DNA of 64,000 bases from NCBI RefSeq assembly GCF_002734285.1, contig NZ_NSEA01000008.1:300224-364223 (forward strand), given 5' to 3'. The notes beneath the pieces were generated by a model, which was not told where the DNA came from, ran no database searches, and saw only the letters and a program-made list of their open reading frames with translations. Made by a program: the position numbers and the translations under genes. Each line of letters starts with the position of its first letter. Position 1 is the stretch's first letter. Shown in pieces: positions 27,220-36,727 of the stretch. Source of the DNA: Fredinandcohnia onubensis. Lineage in GTDB: Bacteria > Bacillota > Bacilli > Bacillales > Bacillaceae_L.

Positions 27220-28191
27220 CTAGTTAACTAGCAGGAGTAAGCTTACACCGATCAAAAAGAATACGATCCACCCTCCATGCATATATTGAATTGTTTTTTC
27301 GATATCAGAACTCTCCATCTTCCTTAACGGGTCTCCCATTTGTGCACGTACTGATTTTCTGCCTTGATAATAATTGATTCCGCCTAACTGAATTCCGAGT
27401 AATCCCGCCACCATTGCCTCTGGCCACCCGCTATTTGGGCTGGGGTGTTTTTTTGCATCTCTCCATGTTGTTTTCCATCCATTGCCCTTTTTAGACCCTT
27501 TTATAAAAGAAGCTGCGATCCACATCGAAAGGGCAGTTAGTCTGGCAGGAATCAAATTTACTAAATCATCTAGTCTAGCTGAAGCCCATCCAAATTGCAT
27601 AAATTGCTCATTTTTATGTCCAACCATCGAATCTAACGTGTTGATTGCACGGTACACCATCGCAAGGGGTGCCCCTCCAATGATTGCCCAAAATAATGGG
27701 GCTGTTATGCCATCGACTGTATTCTCAGCAACCGTTTCAACAGTTCCTCTGACAATTTCATTCTCTGGCAACCCTTCGGTATCCCGACCGACAATCATAC
27801 TTAGCTTGGCTCTCGCTTCCGTTACATTCCCATTCACTAAAGGAACTAGAACTTCCTTAGCGGCAGACGAAAGACCTTTGATCGCAATCGTAGTTGAAAT
27901 CAAATAGATTTGTATAAAAACGCCAACGATTGGGTGCAATTGATAGGCAACAAAGACAAGCGATAAGGTAAGGAAAAAAACGAGTAAAACTACTGTTGCG
28001 CAAAAGCAAATCCCTTTCCAAACTCTCGCATTTCCTCGATTCCAGCTCTTTTCAAGACATGTGATCAATTTTCCCATTAATACAACAGGATGGGGAATCC
28101 ATCTAGGGTCACCAATTAACAAATCTACTACAATAGCTGCAACTAAAATCATGCAAAATATATTTGTTGGTTCTTGTACCATTCCCATCAT
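27220..28191 (-). CDS. cbiB: Adenosylcobinamide-phosphate synthase
   Basis: This 323-aa polytopic membrane protein has the CbiB signatures: DLLIGDPRWIPHPVVLMG near the N-terminus, RGTVETVAENTVDGITAPLFW and YRAINTLDSMVGHKN in the middle, and SPNSGWPEAMVAGLLG later. It couples aminopropanol (phosphate) to cobyric acid. It overlaps the end of cbiP by 4 nt. Confidence 0.95.
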   Translation of the reverse strand: MMGMVQEPTNIFCMILVAAIVVDLLIGDPRWIPHPVVLMGKLITCLEKSWNRGNARVWKGICFCATVVLLVFFLTLSLVFVAYQLHPIVGVFIQIYLISTTIAIKGLSSAAKEVLVPLVNGNVTEARAKLSMIVGRDTEGLPENEIVRGTVETVAENTVDGITAPLFWAIIGGAPLAMVYRAINTLDSMVGHKNEQFMQFGWASARLDDLVNLIPARLTALSMWIAASFIKGSKKGNGWKTTWRDAKKHPSPNSGWPEAMVAGLLGIQLGGINYYQGRKSVRAQMGDPLRKMESSDIEKTIQYMHGGWIVFFLIGVSLLLLVN

Positions 28192-29696
28192 TTCAATTCC
28201 TTTTGATAGTCTGTTAGTAGCTTATTTATTCGATCTAGCTGGATATTTTCTCTTACAACCTTGGCTAATACATTAAATCCTTCTTCTCTCTTTTTAGAAA
28301 AGGAGGGTCGATTCTTAATGGGCTCTAACCCTTTCTTCACCCTAATTTCATTTAGAAAGACCTCACGAAATAAATCATTATGGAAAATACCATGAAAGTA
28401 CGTCCCGATAATTTGTTTGTCCTTCGTGATCGTTCCTTCCCTTCTATCTGCAAGTTCAACAAAATGATCACATTCATTTTCAAAAGATGCTTGTCCCATA
28501 TGAATCTCATAACCTGAAACTGGAATGCGTTTCTCACCAAAGCGTGCAATTCCTTCTGAATGAACGGTAGTCTTATGGGTTGTCATGGAAGTCTGCATTG
28601 GAATGAGACCTAGTCCTTCTACACTACTATGGGTTGATTCAACTCCGTGTTTATCTTCAATAAGTGTTCCTAACATTTGGTACCCACCACATATGCCGAC
28701 AACCGTAGTTCCCTTTTGTACTAAATCTAATATCCGATTAGCTAGACCTGTACTGTGTAAGGCCATCATATCCTCAATTGTATTTTTACTCCCTGGCAGA
28801 ATCAGTACATCTGGATTTCCGACGTCTTCCATCGCTTTGATAAAGCGGACATGACAATCCTTTTCCTCAAAAAAAGGATCCACATCCGTAAAATTCGAAA
28901 TCATCGGATGACGTATGACCGCAATATCAATTTCTTTTGACTCATCTGGTTTCGAGGTATACGTATTTAACACCAATGAATCCTCTGCTTCAATTAGAAG
29001 GTTATCGATATATGGAACAACCCCTAATATAGGCACACCCGTATATTCCTCAAACCAAGTTAACCCAGGCTGTAATAGAGAAACATCCCCTCTAAATTTA
29101 TTAATGATGACACCGATGACCCTTTTTCGATCCCGAGGATCAAGAAGCTGTAATGTTCCTACTAAACTGGCAAAGACTCCACCCTTGTCAATATCACCAA
29201 CCAGAATCACAGGTGCATTCGCTATCCGTGCAACTCGCATATTAACAAGCTCCCGGTCATTTAAATTGATCTCTGCAGGACTTCCGGCCCCTTCTATCAC
29301 AATCCGCTCATAGCTTTTGGACAATGTATCATAAGCTTCTCGAATCACTTGCAATCCTTGTTGAAAAAATTCCTCGCGATATTCTCCAGCTTTCATATTC
29401 TTAAATGGCTTACCGTGAATAACAATTTGTGATTCATAGTTTCCATTAGGCTTAATTAATATTGGATTCATATCTGTCGTTGCTAAAATTCGTGCCGCTT
29501 CAGCTTGAACACCTTGTGCACGCCCGATTTCTTTTCCATCGACCGTTATATACGAATTCAAAGCCATATTTTGCGATTTAAAAGGGGCTGTTTTAAAACC
29601 ATCCTGAACAAATATCCGGCATAGAGCGGTAACAATTGCACTCTTTCCAGCATCTGAGTGAGTACCCTGAATCATTAGCGGTACAGCTCTATTCAT
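28188..29696 (-). CDS. cbiP: Cobyric acid synthase
   Basis: ATG 29696 (MNRAVPLMIQGTHSDAGKSAIV) has AAGGAG 9 nt upstream and is preferred to ATG 29726. The ~502-aa enzyme has the BioD-like ATP-binding N-terminus (GTHSDAGKS) and PFKSQNMALNS. Its class-I glutamine amidotransferase domain has the nucleophile Cys in TTVVGICGGYQMLG and a His in GTYFHGIFHND. It amidates four side chains of adenosylcobyrinic a,c-diamide. Confidence 0.95.
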   Translation of the reverse strand: MNRAVPLMIQGTHSDAGKSAIVTALCRIFVQDGFKTAPFKSQNMALNSYITVDGKEIGRAQGVQAEAARILATTDMNPILIKPNGNYESQIVIHGKPFKNMKAGEYREEFFQQGLQVIREAYDTLSKSYERIVIEGAGSPAEINLNDRELVNMRVARIANAPVILVGDIDKGGVFASLVGTLQLLDPRDRKRVIGVIINKFRGDVSLLQPGLTWFEEYTGVPILGVVPYIDNLLIEAEDSLVLNTYTSKPDESKEIDIAVIRHPMISNFTDVDPFFEEKDCHVRFIKAMEDVGNPDVLILPGSKNTIEDMMALHSTGLANRILDLVQKGTTVVGICGGYQMLGTLIEDKHGVESTHSSVEGLGLIPMQTSMTTHKTTVHSEGIARFGEKRIPVSGYEIHMGQASFENECDHFVELADRREGTITKDKQIIGTYFHGIFHNDLFREVFLNEIRVKKGLEPIKNRPSFSKKREEGFNVLAKVVRENIQLDRINKLLTDYQKELK

Positions 29697-29732
29697 TTGT
29701 GTGAACTCCTTTTTTGTGTGAGTCATGTTCCT

Positions 29733-30284
29733 TTAAAATTCAATCCCTTTTACGGCTGGTATGCCTTCATCATAATAATGCTTTTCCACTTCAACTACGG
29801 AAACAAGATCAGCGATTTCTCGTATTTCGCGCTTGGCATCTCTTCCTGTAATAACGAGATGAAGGTGTGGCGGTTTATTTTTTAATAATTCAACCACTTC
29901 GTTTAGCGGTAATACATCATCAATTGGAAATGTATCAATTGCTAATGCATTGTTTAATTCATCTAGTATGACCAAATCATATTCACCACTCATAACAGCT
30001 TCCTTCGCCTTTACCCATCCAGCCTTTAACGCTTCCCTATGTTCTTCTGGGGTTTTTGTCCAGGTAAACCCTCTTCCAAGCTGCTCCATCTCAACCCCAA
30101 GCTTACTTAAGGCAATTTGTTCCCCGTACGAACGTTCAGGTGATTTAATAAATTGAAAAATCTTTACTCGTAATCCTCTTCCAACTGCTCGTACTGTTAG
30201 ACCTAAAGCTGCAGTTGTCTTCCCTTTACCGTGACCCGTATACACAAGTGTTAATCCCTTTTTCTTATTGTTAGCTTGTTCCAT
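29733..30284 (-). CDS. cobO: Cob(I)yrinic acid a,c-diamide adenosyltransferase
   Basis: This 183-aa CobO/BtuR/CobA-type enzyme has a P-loop VYTGHGKGKTTAALG, FQFIKSPERSYGE, the LVILDELNNALA strand and HLVITGRDAKREI. It adds the adenosyl group to corrinoid cobalt. It starts at ATG 30284 behind TAGGAGG, 28 nt after cobT. Confidence 0.95.
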   Translation of the reverse strand: MEQANNKKKGLTLVYTGHGKGKTTAALGLTVRAVGRGLRVKIFQFIKSPERSYGEQIALSKLGVEMEQLGRGFTWTKTPEEHREALKAGWVKAKEAVMSGEYDLVILDELNNALAIDTFPIDDVLPLNEVVELLKNKPPHLHLVITGRDAKREIREIADLVSVVEVEKHYYDEGIPAVKGIEF

Positions 30285-30312
30285 ATGAACCTCCTAGTTT
30301 TGTGATGTACGA

Positions 30313-31356
30313 TTACTTATTCGTAGAAATTCCTGCTGATTGAAAGGTTGCCATTTCTTTTAGCATTAAAGTAGCCGATTGGATAATCGGAAATGAAATG
30401 GCAGCTCCTGTTCCTTCTCCAAGTCTAAGTCCTAAATCAATAATGGGTTTCTTCCCTACTAATGAAAGTGCGATTTTGTGACCAGGTTCAATGGATTGAT
30501 GTGTGACCATGATATAGTCGTTAACACTAGGGGAGATTAAGCTTGAAACTAACGCTGCGATGGTACAGATAAAACCATCTACAAGAATCGGTACCCTCTT
30601 ACTAGCAGCTCCTAGCATTGCACCTGTCATTGCTGCAATCTCTAGTCCGCCCACTTTCGCGATAATATCAATCGGATCATTTGGATTAGGATTCCTACGT
30701 ATAAGCGCCTGTTTAATAATTTCAGTTTTATGTAAAAATGTAGCGTCAGAAATCCCAGTTCCTCTGCCTACTAATTGGGATATATCTTTACCACTTAAAA
30801 CGGCTAGGATTGCACTACTTGATGTTGTATTTCCAATTCCCATCTCCCCGAGTATGAGACACTGTGCCCCTTCTTCGATGATTTGTAAGGCTTGATTATA
30901 TCCAGCATCAATTGCTTGTTCAGCTTCTTGTCGACTCATTGCATCTTCATGATAAAAATTACCTGTACCATAACGAATCTTTTGATTGATTAAACTCTCG
31001 TGTTCAATATCATTTGCTACTCCAATATCGATAATCTTAAGAATGGCATCTATTTGTCTACTAAAGACATTTATGCCTGCACCACCATTTAAAAAGTTCC
31101 GAACCATCTGTTCGGTTACTGCTTGCGGATAGGCAGAAACACCTTCTGAAGTGATACCATGATCCGCCGCAAAAACAAGTACTCCTGGTGGCGTAACACT
31201 TGGAAATTGTTCATTCTTCATTTCTGCTAGGTTAATAGCCAATTCCTCTAGCCGTCCAAGGCTTCCTATTGGCTTTGTCAACGTATTGATATACTCACTA
31301 ACCTGTCTTCCCATCTCCTTGTTTAGCTTTGGGATGGCTTCGTATATTTGTTTCAT
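30313..31356 (-). CDS. cobT: Nicotinate-nucleotide-dimethylbenzimidazole phosphoribosyltransferase
   Basis: This 347-aa protein has the CobT motifs LTKPIGSLGRLEELA, VFAADHGITSEGVSAYP and FLNGGAGINVF, then GEMGIGNTTSSSA, and the catalytic Glu region LRLGEGTGAAI near the C-terminus. It activates the lower-ligand base to alpha-ribazole phosphate. It starts behind GGAGAG, 2 nt after cbiA. Confidence 0.96.
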   Translation of the reverse strand: MKQIYEAIPKLNKEMGRQVSEYINTLTKPIGSLGRLEELAINLAEMKNEQFPSVTPPGVLVFAADHGITSEGVSAYPQAVTEQMVRNFLNGGAGINVFSRQIDAILKIIDIGVANDIEHESLINQKIRYGTGNFYHEDAMSRQEAEQAIDAGYNQALQIIEEGAQCLILGEMGIGNTTSSSAILAVLSGKDISQLVGRGTGISDATFLHKTEIIKQALIRRNPNPNDPIDIIAKVGGLEIAAMTGAMLGAASKRVPILVDGFICTIAALVSSLISPSVNDYIMVTHQSIEPGHKIALSLVGKKPIIDLGLRLGEGTGAAISFPIIQSATLMLKEMATFQSAGISTNK

Positions 31357-31358
31357 CC

Positions 31359-32741
31359 TTATCTCTCCTTACTAGCTCGATACTCTATACATTTCCTAAT
31401 CCAGTTCAGGGCAATTCTTGGGTTAGAACCAAAATGAAGATGGGTGTAGCCAGCTACTAAATTGTACTTTAGATAGCCTTCCTTCTTAACACCACGCAGC
31501 CCCATAGTTTCATAGGCATGGGAAAGTTCATTCTCATTTTCCAAAAAAGAAGAATAATGAAATTCATGCCCTCTACCCATTTGATCCGTAAGAATGAAAT
31601 TGTCATTGAGACCACTAATTTCTCTATATCCTAATGCTTGTAAATGTGAATGCATGCGTACTTTACCTGGGAGAATCCCTATCATTTGATACGTCTTCTG
31701 TTCCGTCGTTTCAATGGACTCGGTCAAATACATGAACCCGCCACATTCAGCAAGAGTTGGCAGTCCTGCTTTTATGGCCTTCTGAATCGATTCCTTTGTT
31801 TTGACATTAGATTCCAGATCTAAAGCGAATTCTTCAGGAAAGCCTCCACCTATATATAGACCATCCACATCAATTGGTAATTCTTCATTAGCCAATGGAG
31901 AAAAATAGACCAATTCAGCTCCATTTACTTCCAAGATTTCTAGATTCTCAGGATAATAGAAGTTAAAGGCTGCATCCTTTGCAACAGCTATTCTCGTCAT
32001 CTTATTTTGCTTCTTTTCAAACAAAGATGAATTATTTTTTTCAATTATCGGTTCAGCTTCAGCTACTTCCAGCAATTTATCAATATCAATCGTCTCTAAA
32101 ACCAAGTTACCCATTTTATCAAATAATGGAGTAAGTTCACCGCGTTCAATTGAAGGAATGAGACCAAGATGTCTTTCTGGAATTTCAATATCAACATCTA
32201 GTTTCAAATACCCGATAACAGGAATACGACATTCCTGTTCAATTGCTTTTTTGACAAGCTGAAAATGTCCCTCGCTCCCCACTTTGTTTGCAATAACTCC
32301 AACAATATTTGGTCCTTCTGCAAACAATTGAAAACCCTTCACAATTGCTGCTGCACTTCGAGCCATACTTTCACAATTCACTACAAGCAATACAGGACTT
32401 TTCGTTATGATACTAATCTCTGCTGTACTACCTTCATTTGTTTCCGGACTTTTCCCATCAAAGAACCCCATAACTCCTTCTATAATTGAGATATCAGCAT
32501 CACGATTTCCATGTCTGAAAGTATCCAAAACTCTTTCATGACTGAGCATCCAACTATCTAAATTTCGTGACACTCGTTCTGTTACAGCTGTATGATAGGA
32601 TGGGTCAATATAGTCAGGACCACATTTAAAGCCTTGTACGCTTAGACCACGTTTGATTAATGCTGACATAATCCCGATTGTTAATGTTGTTTTTCCAACT
32701 CCACTGCCAGTACCTGCAATTACAATACGTCGATCGCTCAT
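31359..32741 (-). CDS. cbiA: Cobyrinic acid a,c-diamide synthase
   Basis: This 460-aa protein has an N-terminal ATP-binding motif GTGSGVGKTTLTIG, FKCGPDYIDPSYH, and an SIIEGVMGFFDGK segment. Its amidotransferase domain has GGGFPEEFA and the nucleophile Cys in LAECGGFMYLTE. It amidates the a and c side chains of cobyrinic acid. No corrin-ring genes are in the window, so its substrate must be made elsewhere or imported. Confidence 0.94.
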   Translation of the reverse strand: MSDRRIVIAGTGSGVGKTTLTIGIMSALIKRGLSVQGFKCGPDYIDPSYHTAVTERVSRNLDSWMLSHERVLDTFRHGNRDADISIIEGVMGFFDGKSPETNEGSTAEISIITKSPVLLVVNCESMARSAAAIVKGFQLFAEGPNIVGVIANKVGSEGHFQLVKKAIEQECRIPVIGYLKLDVDIEIPERHLGLIPSIERGELTPLFDKMGNLVLETIDIDKLLEVAEAEPIIEKNNSSLFEKKQNKMTRIAVAKDAAFNFYYPENLEILEVNGAELVYFSPLANEELPIDVDGLYIGGGFPEEFALDLESNVKTKESIQKAIKAGLPTLAECGGFMYLTESIETTEQKTYQMIGILPGKVRMHSHLQALGYREISGLNDNFILTDQMGRGHEFHYSSFLENENELSHAYETMGLRGVKKEGYLKYNLVAGYTHLHFGSNPRIALNWIRKCIEYRASKER

Positions 32742-32757
32742 TTACTCCCCACCTTTT

Positions 32758-34227
32758 TTAGTTTGCGACTCTTTGTATATACTTTTGGATTGCTTCTTTT
32801 GTGGCATCATACACAATTCGACCAATGCCTTTTCCAACAATGGTTCCTGAACCTGCGTATGGTGTTTTCTCCCCTTTTTGACTAAGACTGAGAAGTAGTG
32901 AGTCCGTTGATGTACCAGTTGCAATCGTGTTGGAGTGTGGATCTTTTATATTCATGTCTAGTAACGCTTTTGTTTTCGCTTCTGTAGCTGACATAAAGGC
33001 ATTTACAAGTGCACCATCTGTAAAATGTGAATCAATGAAAAGCATGATGTTGATTGTACCTATTGTTTGTTTCGCTTTAGAATGTGACCGACTAGTAATA
33101 TCAACAGCATTTCCTGTACCTGCAGTTACAACGGCCAGCATCTGAATACCTTCAAATTCTTCATGCCGAATGACAACATCTTCTAATAGAACAGCTGTCA
33201 TCATTCCAACAGCTTGCTCATAAGGAATAGAGTACTTTGTCATCCAATTTCGCAAATCACGGTCAGGCTCTGAGCAATTATAATTTTTTTCAACATGAAA
33301 ATTACAAAAATGTTTCAACCATTGAATACCATCACCGATGACCCCATTTGATATTGTTCGTAAAGGTTGTTCGAATTGAATGTGGATATACTCCTTCGTT
33401 TGACGAATCTGATAAGAATTTTCAAAACGTGAACGAGGTTGTGCTTGATGATAGCCTGGTGTCATAAGTAGTTGTGGTTTAGGGATTGTCGGATGAGACC
33501 CAAGCTGAATATCCACTTCATACACCTTCTTTAGTTGGTCCGTCTTTCTGAAATTGTCAACATCTCCAACTTCTAAAAAGCGTCCCTTATAAAGCATGGC
33601 TATCCGATCTGCATATTGAGATGCAACATTTAAATCATGCAAAATGGAGAAAATGGTTAACCCCAACCTTTGCTGCCGTTCTTTTAATAAATCCAACATT
33701 TGGAATGTGTGTTTCACATCTAAATGATTCGTTGGCTCATCTAAAAGCAAAATCTCAGGTTCTTGTGCCAACGCCTTCGCTAATAACACCCTTTGCTTCT
33801 CACCACCACTAATCATTCGGAATGGCGTTTTTCGAAATTGACTTGTATTCGTTAATTCCATTACCTCTTCAATGACGTTCCAATCTACTCGGGATAGCTG
33901 TTTGAATAAACCTTTTTGGTGTGGATAACGCCCTAGACTCACAATTTCTTCCACTGTGTAATCGAATGAAACCTTCGCCTCCTGAGTTAGAACAGCCATT
34001 TTCTTTGCCTTCTCAAGCTTTGAAAGAGTTGAAATTTCTTTACCAGAAAGGAAAACTTCACCATTTATAATCGGCAATTGCCCAGTTATCAGTTTAAACA
34101 GGGTTGTTTTTCCACTTCCATTTGGACCAAGAAGCGCAAAAAATTCACCTTGATGAATCTTAAGGTTTATTCCATTAATTATAGGGGAATTCGTATATCC
34201 GCCAACTAAATTGTTAACTGTAATCAT
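32758..34227 (-). CDS. Cobalamin ABC transporter ATPase fused to adenosylcobinamide amidohydrolase (BtuD-CbiZ)
   Basis: Residues 1-~255 are an ABC ATPase: Walker A LLGPNGSGKTTLF, signature MISGGEKQRVLLAKA, Walker B EILLLDEPTNHLD and the H-loop SILHDLN. Residues ~270-489 match CbiZ: ISNGVIGDGIQWLKHF, VGMMTAVLLEDVV, TAGTGNAVDI, and GTSTDSLLLS near the end. CbiZ cleaves the aminopropanol arm of cobinamides to give cobyric acid. Fusing it to the importer ATPase ties uptake to remodelling. The ATG overlaps the btuC stop (ATGA). Confidence 0.93.
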   Translation of the reverse strand: MITVNNLVGGYTNSPIINGINLKIHQGEFFALLGPNGSGKTTLFKLITGQLPIINGEVFLSGKEISTLSKLEKAKKMAVLTQEAKVSFDYTVEEIVSLGRYPHQKGLFKQLSRVDWNVIEEVMELTNTSQFRKTPFRMISGGEKQRVLLAKALAQEPEILLLDEPTNHLDVKHTFQMLDLLKERQQRLGLTIFSILHDLNVASQYADRIAMLYKGRFLEVGDVDNFRKTDQLKKVYEVDIQLGSHPTIPKPQLLMTPGYHQAQPRSRFENSYQIRQTKEYIHIQFEQPLRTISNGVIGDGIQWLKHFCNFHVEKNYNCSEPDRDLRNWMTKYSIPYEQAVGMMTAVLLEDVVIRHEEFEGIQMLAVVTAGTGNAVDITSRSHSKAKQTIGTINIMLFIDSHFTDGALVNAFMSATEAKTKALLDMNIKDPHSNTIATGTSTDSLLLSLSQKGEKTPYAGSGTIVGKGIGRIVYDATKEAIQKYIQRVAN

Positions 34228-35291
34228 CTACGTTCCCCTCCAACTCTTTCTCTGATTAATAATAGTGCAAAAACCGGTGCACCTATTAGAGCTGTAACAA
34301 CACCAATTGGCAACTCTTGTGGAGCAATAATACTTCTTGATACTAAATCAGCTAAAATAAGGAATGCTCCGCCTATCATTAGTGAAAGTGGTAGTACATG
34401 GCGATGATTTGGTCCCGTTACAATACGTACTACATGTGGAATGACAAGCCCTACAAATCCAATTGATCCAGACACTGCTACAGCTGAACCGGTTAATAAA
34501 GAGGCTCCAATTAAGATATAAAACTTTCCCTTCTTCACATCAACCCCAATATGATCTGCAGCATCCTCCCCAAGTGCTAACGCATTCAACTCCCGGTAAT
34601 GGTAGAACAATATTAAGGAACCGCACAACATAAACGGAAGTATCAACTGAACATGACTCCAGCCTCTCAGTCCTACACTGCCATATAACCAATAGATAAT
34701 TTGAGTCATTGAATCTTGGTCGCTTAATGAAATTATGAGGGAAACAACTGCTCCAATAAAGGAACTTACAATGATCCCCGCTAATATTATTGTTTCAATC
34801 GCTAAGCTTCGACTACTCAATCGAACAAGTACGAATACAATAAGTAGTGAAATAAAACCACCTACTATCGCAACAATGGGAAGAGTAAAGTTTCCTAACC
34901 CAAAGATCGTAAACTGAAAAAATAAAACAAAAACTGCACCAAGAGATGCACCAGATGAAACCCCGATTGTATATGGGTCCGCTAATGGATTACGTAATAA
35001 TCCTTGGAATGCAGCACCCGCTAACCCAAGGGATGCACCAACAAAAAAGGCCAGCAATACCCTCGGTATTCGGATGTTCCAAATTATCATCTCTTGATTT
35101 CTAGCAATCTCATTAAGCCAGCCCCAACCAAAGGTTTTGTCTAGTACAATATGTAATATGGTTGGAATAGGCATTTGGACACTACTAACGAATATGCCAA
35201 GGAGGGCTGTACTAAGTACAAACCCTCCGCTTAGAATATATAACCAAATAACGTTATTTATTAAAAACTTCCGGATAAATAAGCTTCGCAA
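34224..35291 (-). CDS. btuC: Cobalamin ABC transporter permease (FecCD family)
   Basis: A TTG at 35291 preceded by AAGGAG is the likeliest start; TTG 35309 would contain the ribosome site. The ~355-aa protein has 9-10 hydrophobic spans and FecCD signatures: RIPRVLLAFFVGASLGLAGA, LRNPLADPYTIGVSSGASLG, ALGEDAADHIGV (coupling helix) and GSIGFVGLVIPHVVRI. It overlaps btuF by ~38 nt and btuD by 3 nt. Confidence 0.93.
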   Translation of the reverse strand: MRSLFIRKFLINNVIWLYILSGGFVLSTALLGIFVSSVQMPIPTILHIVLDKTFGWGWLNEIARNQEMIIWNIRIPRVLLAFFVGASLGLAGAAFQGLLRNPLADPYTIGVSSGASLGAVFVLFFQFTIFGLGNFTLPIVAIVGGFISLLIVFVLVRLSSRSLAIETIILAGIIVSSFIGAVVSLIISLSDQDSMTQIIYWLYGSVGLRGWSHVQLILPFMLCGSLILFYHYRELNALALGEDAADHIGVDVKKGKFYILIGASLLTGSAVAVSGSIGFVGLVIPHVVRIVTGPNHRHVLPLSLMIGGAFLILADLVSRSIIAPQELPIGVVTALIGAPVFALLLIRERVGGERR

Positions 35292-36246
35292 GAGTCTCGA
35301 CTCCTTCAATTAACCGAGGACCTGGTCTAGTAACCGTATCGTTATCAACATCAAAGACCTGTTTATTTTTAACTGCAGGAACTTCAGACCAGCCTTCTCG
35401 CTCATATACTTCTTCAGTTGGATTATCTATGTAGTAGCCATACGTTGTAATGATGACATCAGGATTTAATTGTACAATTTCCTCCTCTGTTAATTGTACC
35501 CATCCTTCATGCTCCTCTGCTGCATTCGTTGCTTGAATGGCCTCGAGCATTTCATGCATAAATGTATTTGTTCCTGTTGTAAAAATATCAGGTGCAGGTG
35601 AAACCTCAACCCAGACTTTCTTTTTATCTGTTATTGTTGAAGCTTTTTCCTTGATTTCGTCAAAACGTTGCTTCATATTTGTTACAATTTCGGTTGCCTC
35701 AGTCACAGTTCCAGTAGCTTTCCCAATCATTTCAATATGTTGATACGCATCCTCAAAGGATGAAGCACTTCCAACGACAATCACATCAATTCCTGCATCT
35801 TCAAACTGTTTTAAAATATCAGGATGTGTATTGTAATGATAATCTGTAACTAGTGCTAGATCAGGAAGAAGTGAAAGAACCAATTCTGCATTGATATCCT
35901 GTGCACCTACTTTTTGAATTTCAAGTGCTTCTGATGGGTAATTATCGTAATCAGAAACTCCAATAATTTTTTCTCCTAAACCAAGGGCAAATGCAATTTC
36001 TGTATTACTTGCCTGAATGGAGACAATTGATTCAGGTTCTTCATCAATCGTAACCTCTCGATCAGCACTGTCTATAATTGTGATAGGGAACTCTTGATTG
36101 GCATTCTCCCCTTCAGCTTGTTCAACGGTTTTTGGATCCTTCTCATCTTGAGCCTCTTCGTCTTGTGTACCACAGCCTGCAACGATACCCATGGTAAAAA
36201 GAAATATAAGACTTAACAGACCCCATTTTTTCAACAATTCCTTCAT
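35254..36246 (-). CDS. btuF: Cobalamin-binding lipoprotein of the BtuFCD importer
   Basis: The signal peptide MKELLKKWGLLSLIFLFTMG ends in a lipobox (VAGC, Cys25). The mature 305-residue protein has the type III binding-protein fold: VSIQASNTEIAFALGLGEKI, GVSDYDNYPSE, LLPDLALVTDY, and VQLTEEEIVQLNPDVIITT. ATG 36246 follows GGGGGAAAAAA. It is the first gene after the cobalamin riboswitch, confirming the substrate. Confidence 0.93.
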   Translation of the reverse strand: MKELLKKWGLLSLIFLFTMGIVAGCGTQDEEAQDEKDPKTVEQAEGENANQEFPITIIDSADREVTIDEEPESIVSIQASNTEIAFALGLGEKIIGVSDYDNYPSEALEIQKVGAQDINAELVLSLLPDLALVTDYHYNTHPDILKQFEDAGIDVIVVGSASSFEDAYQHIEMIGKATGTVTEATEIVTNMKQRFDEIKEKASTITDKKKVWVEVSPAPDIFTTGTNTFMHEMLEAIQATNAAEEHEGWVQLTEEEIVQLNPDVIITTYGYYIDNPTEEVYEREGWSEVPAVKNKQVFDVDNDTVTRPGPRLIEGVETLAKLIYPEVFNK

Positions 36247-36274
36247 TCTTTTTTCCCCCTTCTAATTTTGAACA

Positions 36275-36305
36275 CAAAAAAACGCCATTCCACAGGAAGA
36301 GCGTT
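36275..36305 (-). terminator. Riboswitch-associated intrinsic terminator
   Basis: The minus strand reads AACGC..TTCC-TGT-GGAA..GCGTT followed by TTTTTTT, 30 nt before the btuF start. It is the likely expression platform of the upstream riboswitch. Confidence 0.8.
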
Positions 36306-36433
36306 TCGTAAAGGCATAATAAAAGTTATTTGCTATAGAACTCCAATTAAGCAATCCTACTATAACAAATATAGTATCATATGATAATTTATCTGCACTT
36401 TAAACGTTCCTTTCCTCGAGGAAGCTTAAAAAA

Positions 36434-36613
36434 CAAAATAGGCAGGTCTCCTGACTTGCGAATCAACGGTCGGTTACTCCTTCCCATGTAAAAAACACAG
36501 TGGATCTTATAACCTTCCTCCTCGCTTACAGTGGCGGGACCGTGTTGGACTTACACCAACTTCCCTCTTAGTCTTACATTCTCTTATTAGAAGAATGGTA
36601 AGAAACCTATTTG
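36434..36613 (-). promoter_or_regulatory. Cobalamin (AdoCbl) riboswitch
   Basis: The minus strand carries the B12-box elements in order: GGGAAGTTGGTGTAAGTCC, then GGTCCCGCCACTGTAAGC, then AAGTCAGGAGACCTGCC. The closing helix is formed by CAAATAGG at the 5' end (36613-36606) and CCTATTTTG at the 3' end (36442-36434). It lies upstream of btuF with a terminator in between, so effector binding should shut off the whole import/remodelling operon. Confidence 0.95.
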
Positions 36614-36683
36614 CGAAATATTCATTTTTTTGTATTCTGCAAAATTATAATACACCCCTAATGTTTTGTAAATAGGAGCAAAG

Positions 36684-36712
36684 CCAAGGAACCAAAAGTT
36701 CATTTGGTTCCA
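36684..36712 (-). terminator. Possible terminator after the DEAD-helicase operon
   Basis: A perfect 9-bp stem (GGAACCAAA/TTTGGTTCC) with a 6-nt loop lies 16 nt after the stop of the 203-aa gene. Its T-tail is weak. Confidence 0.5.
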
Positions 36713-36727
36713 TCACTAATTTAACAC

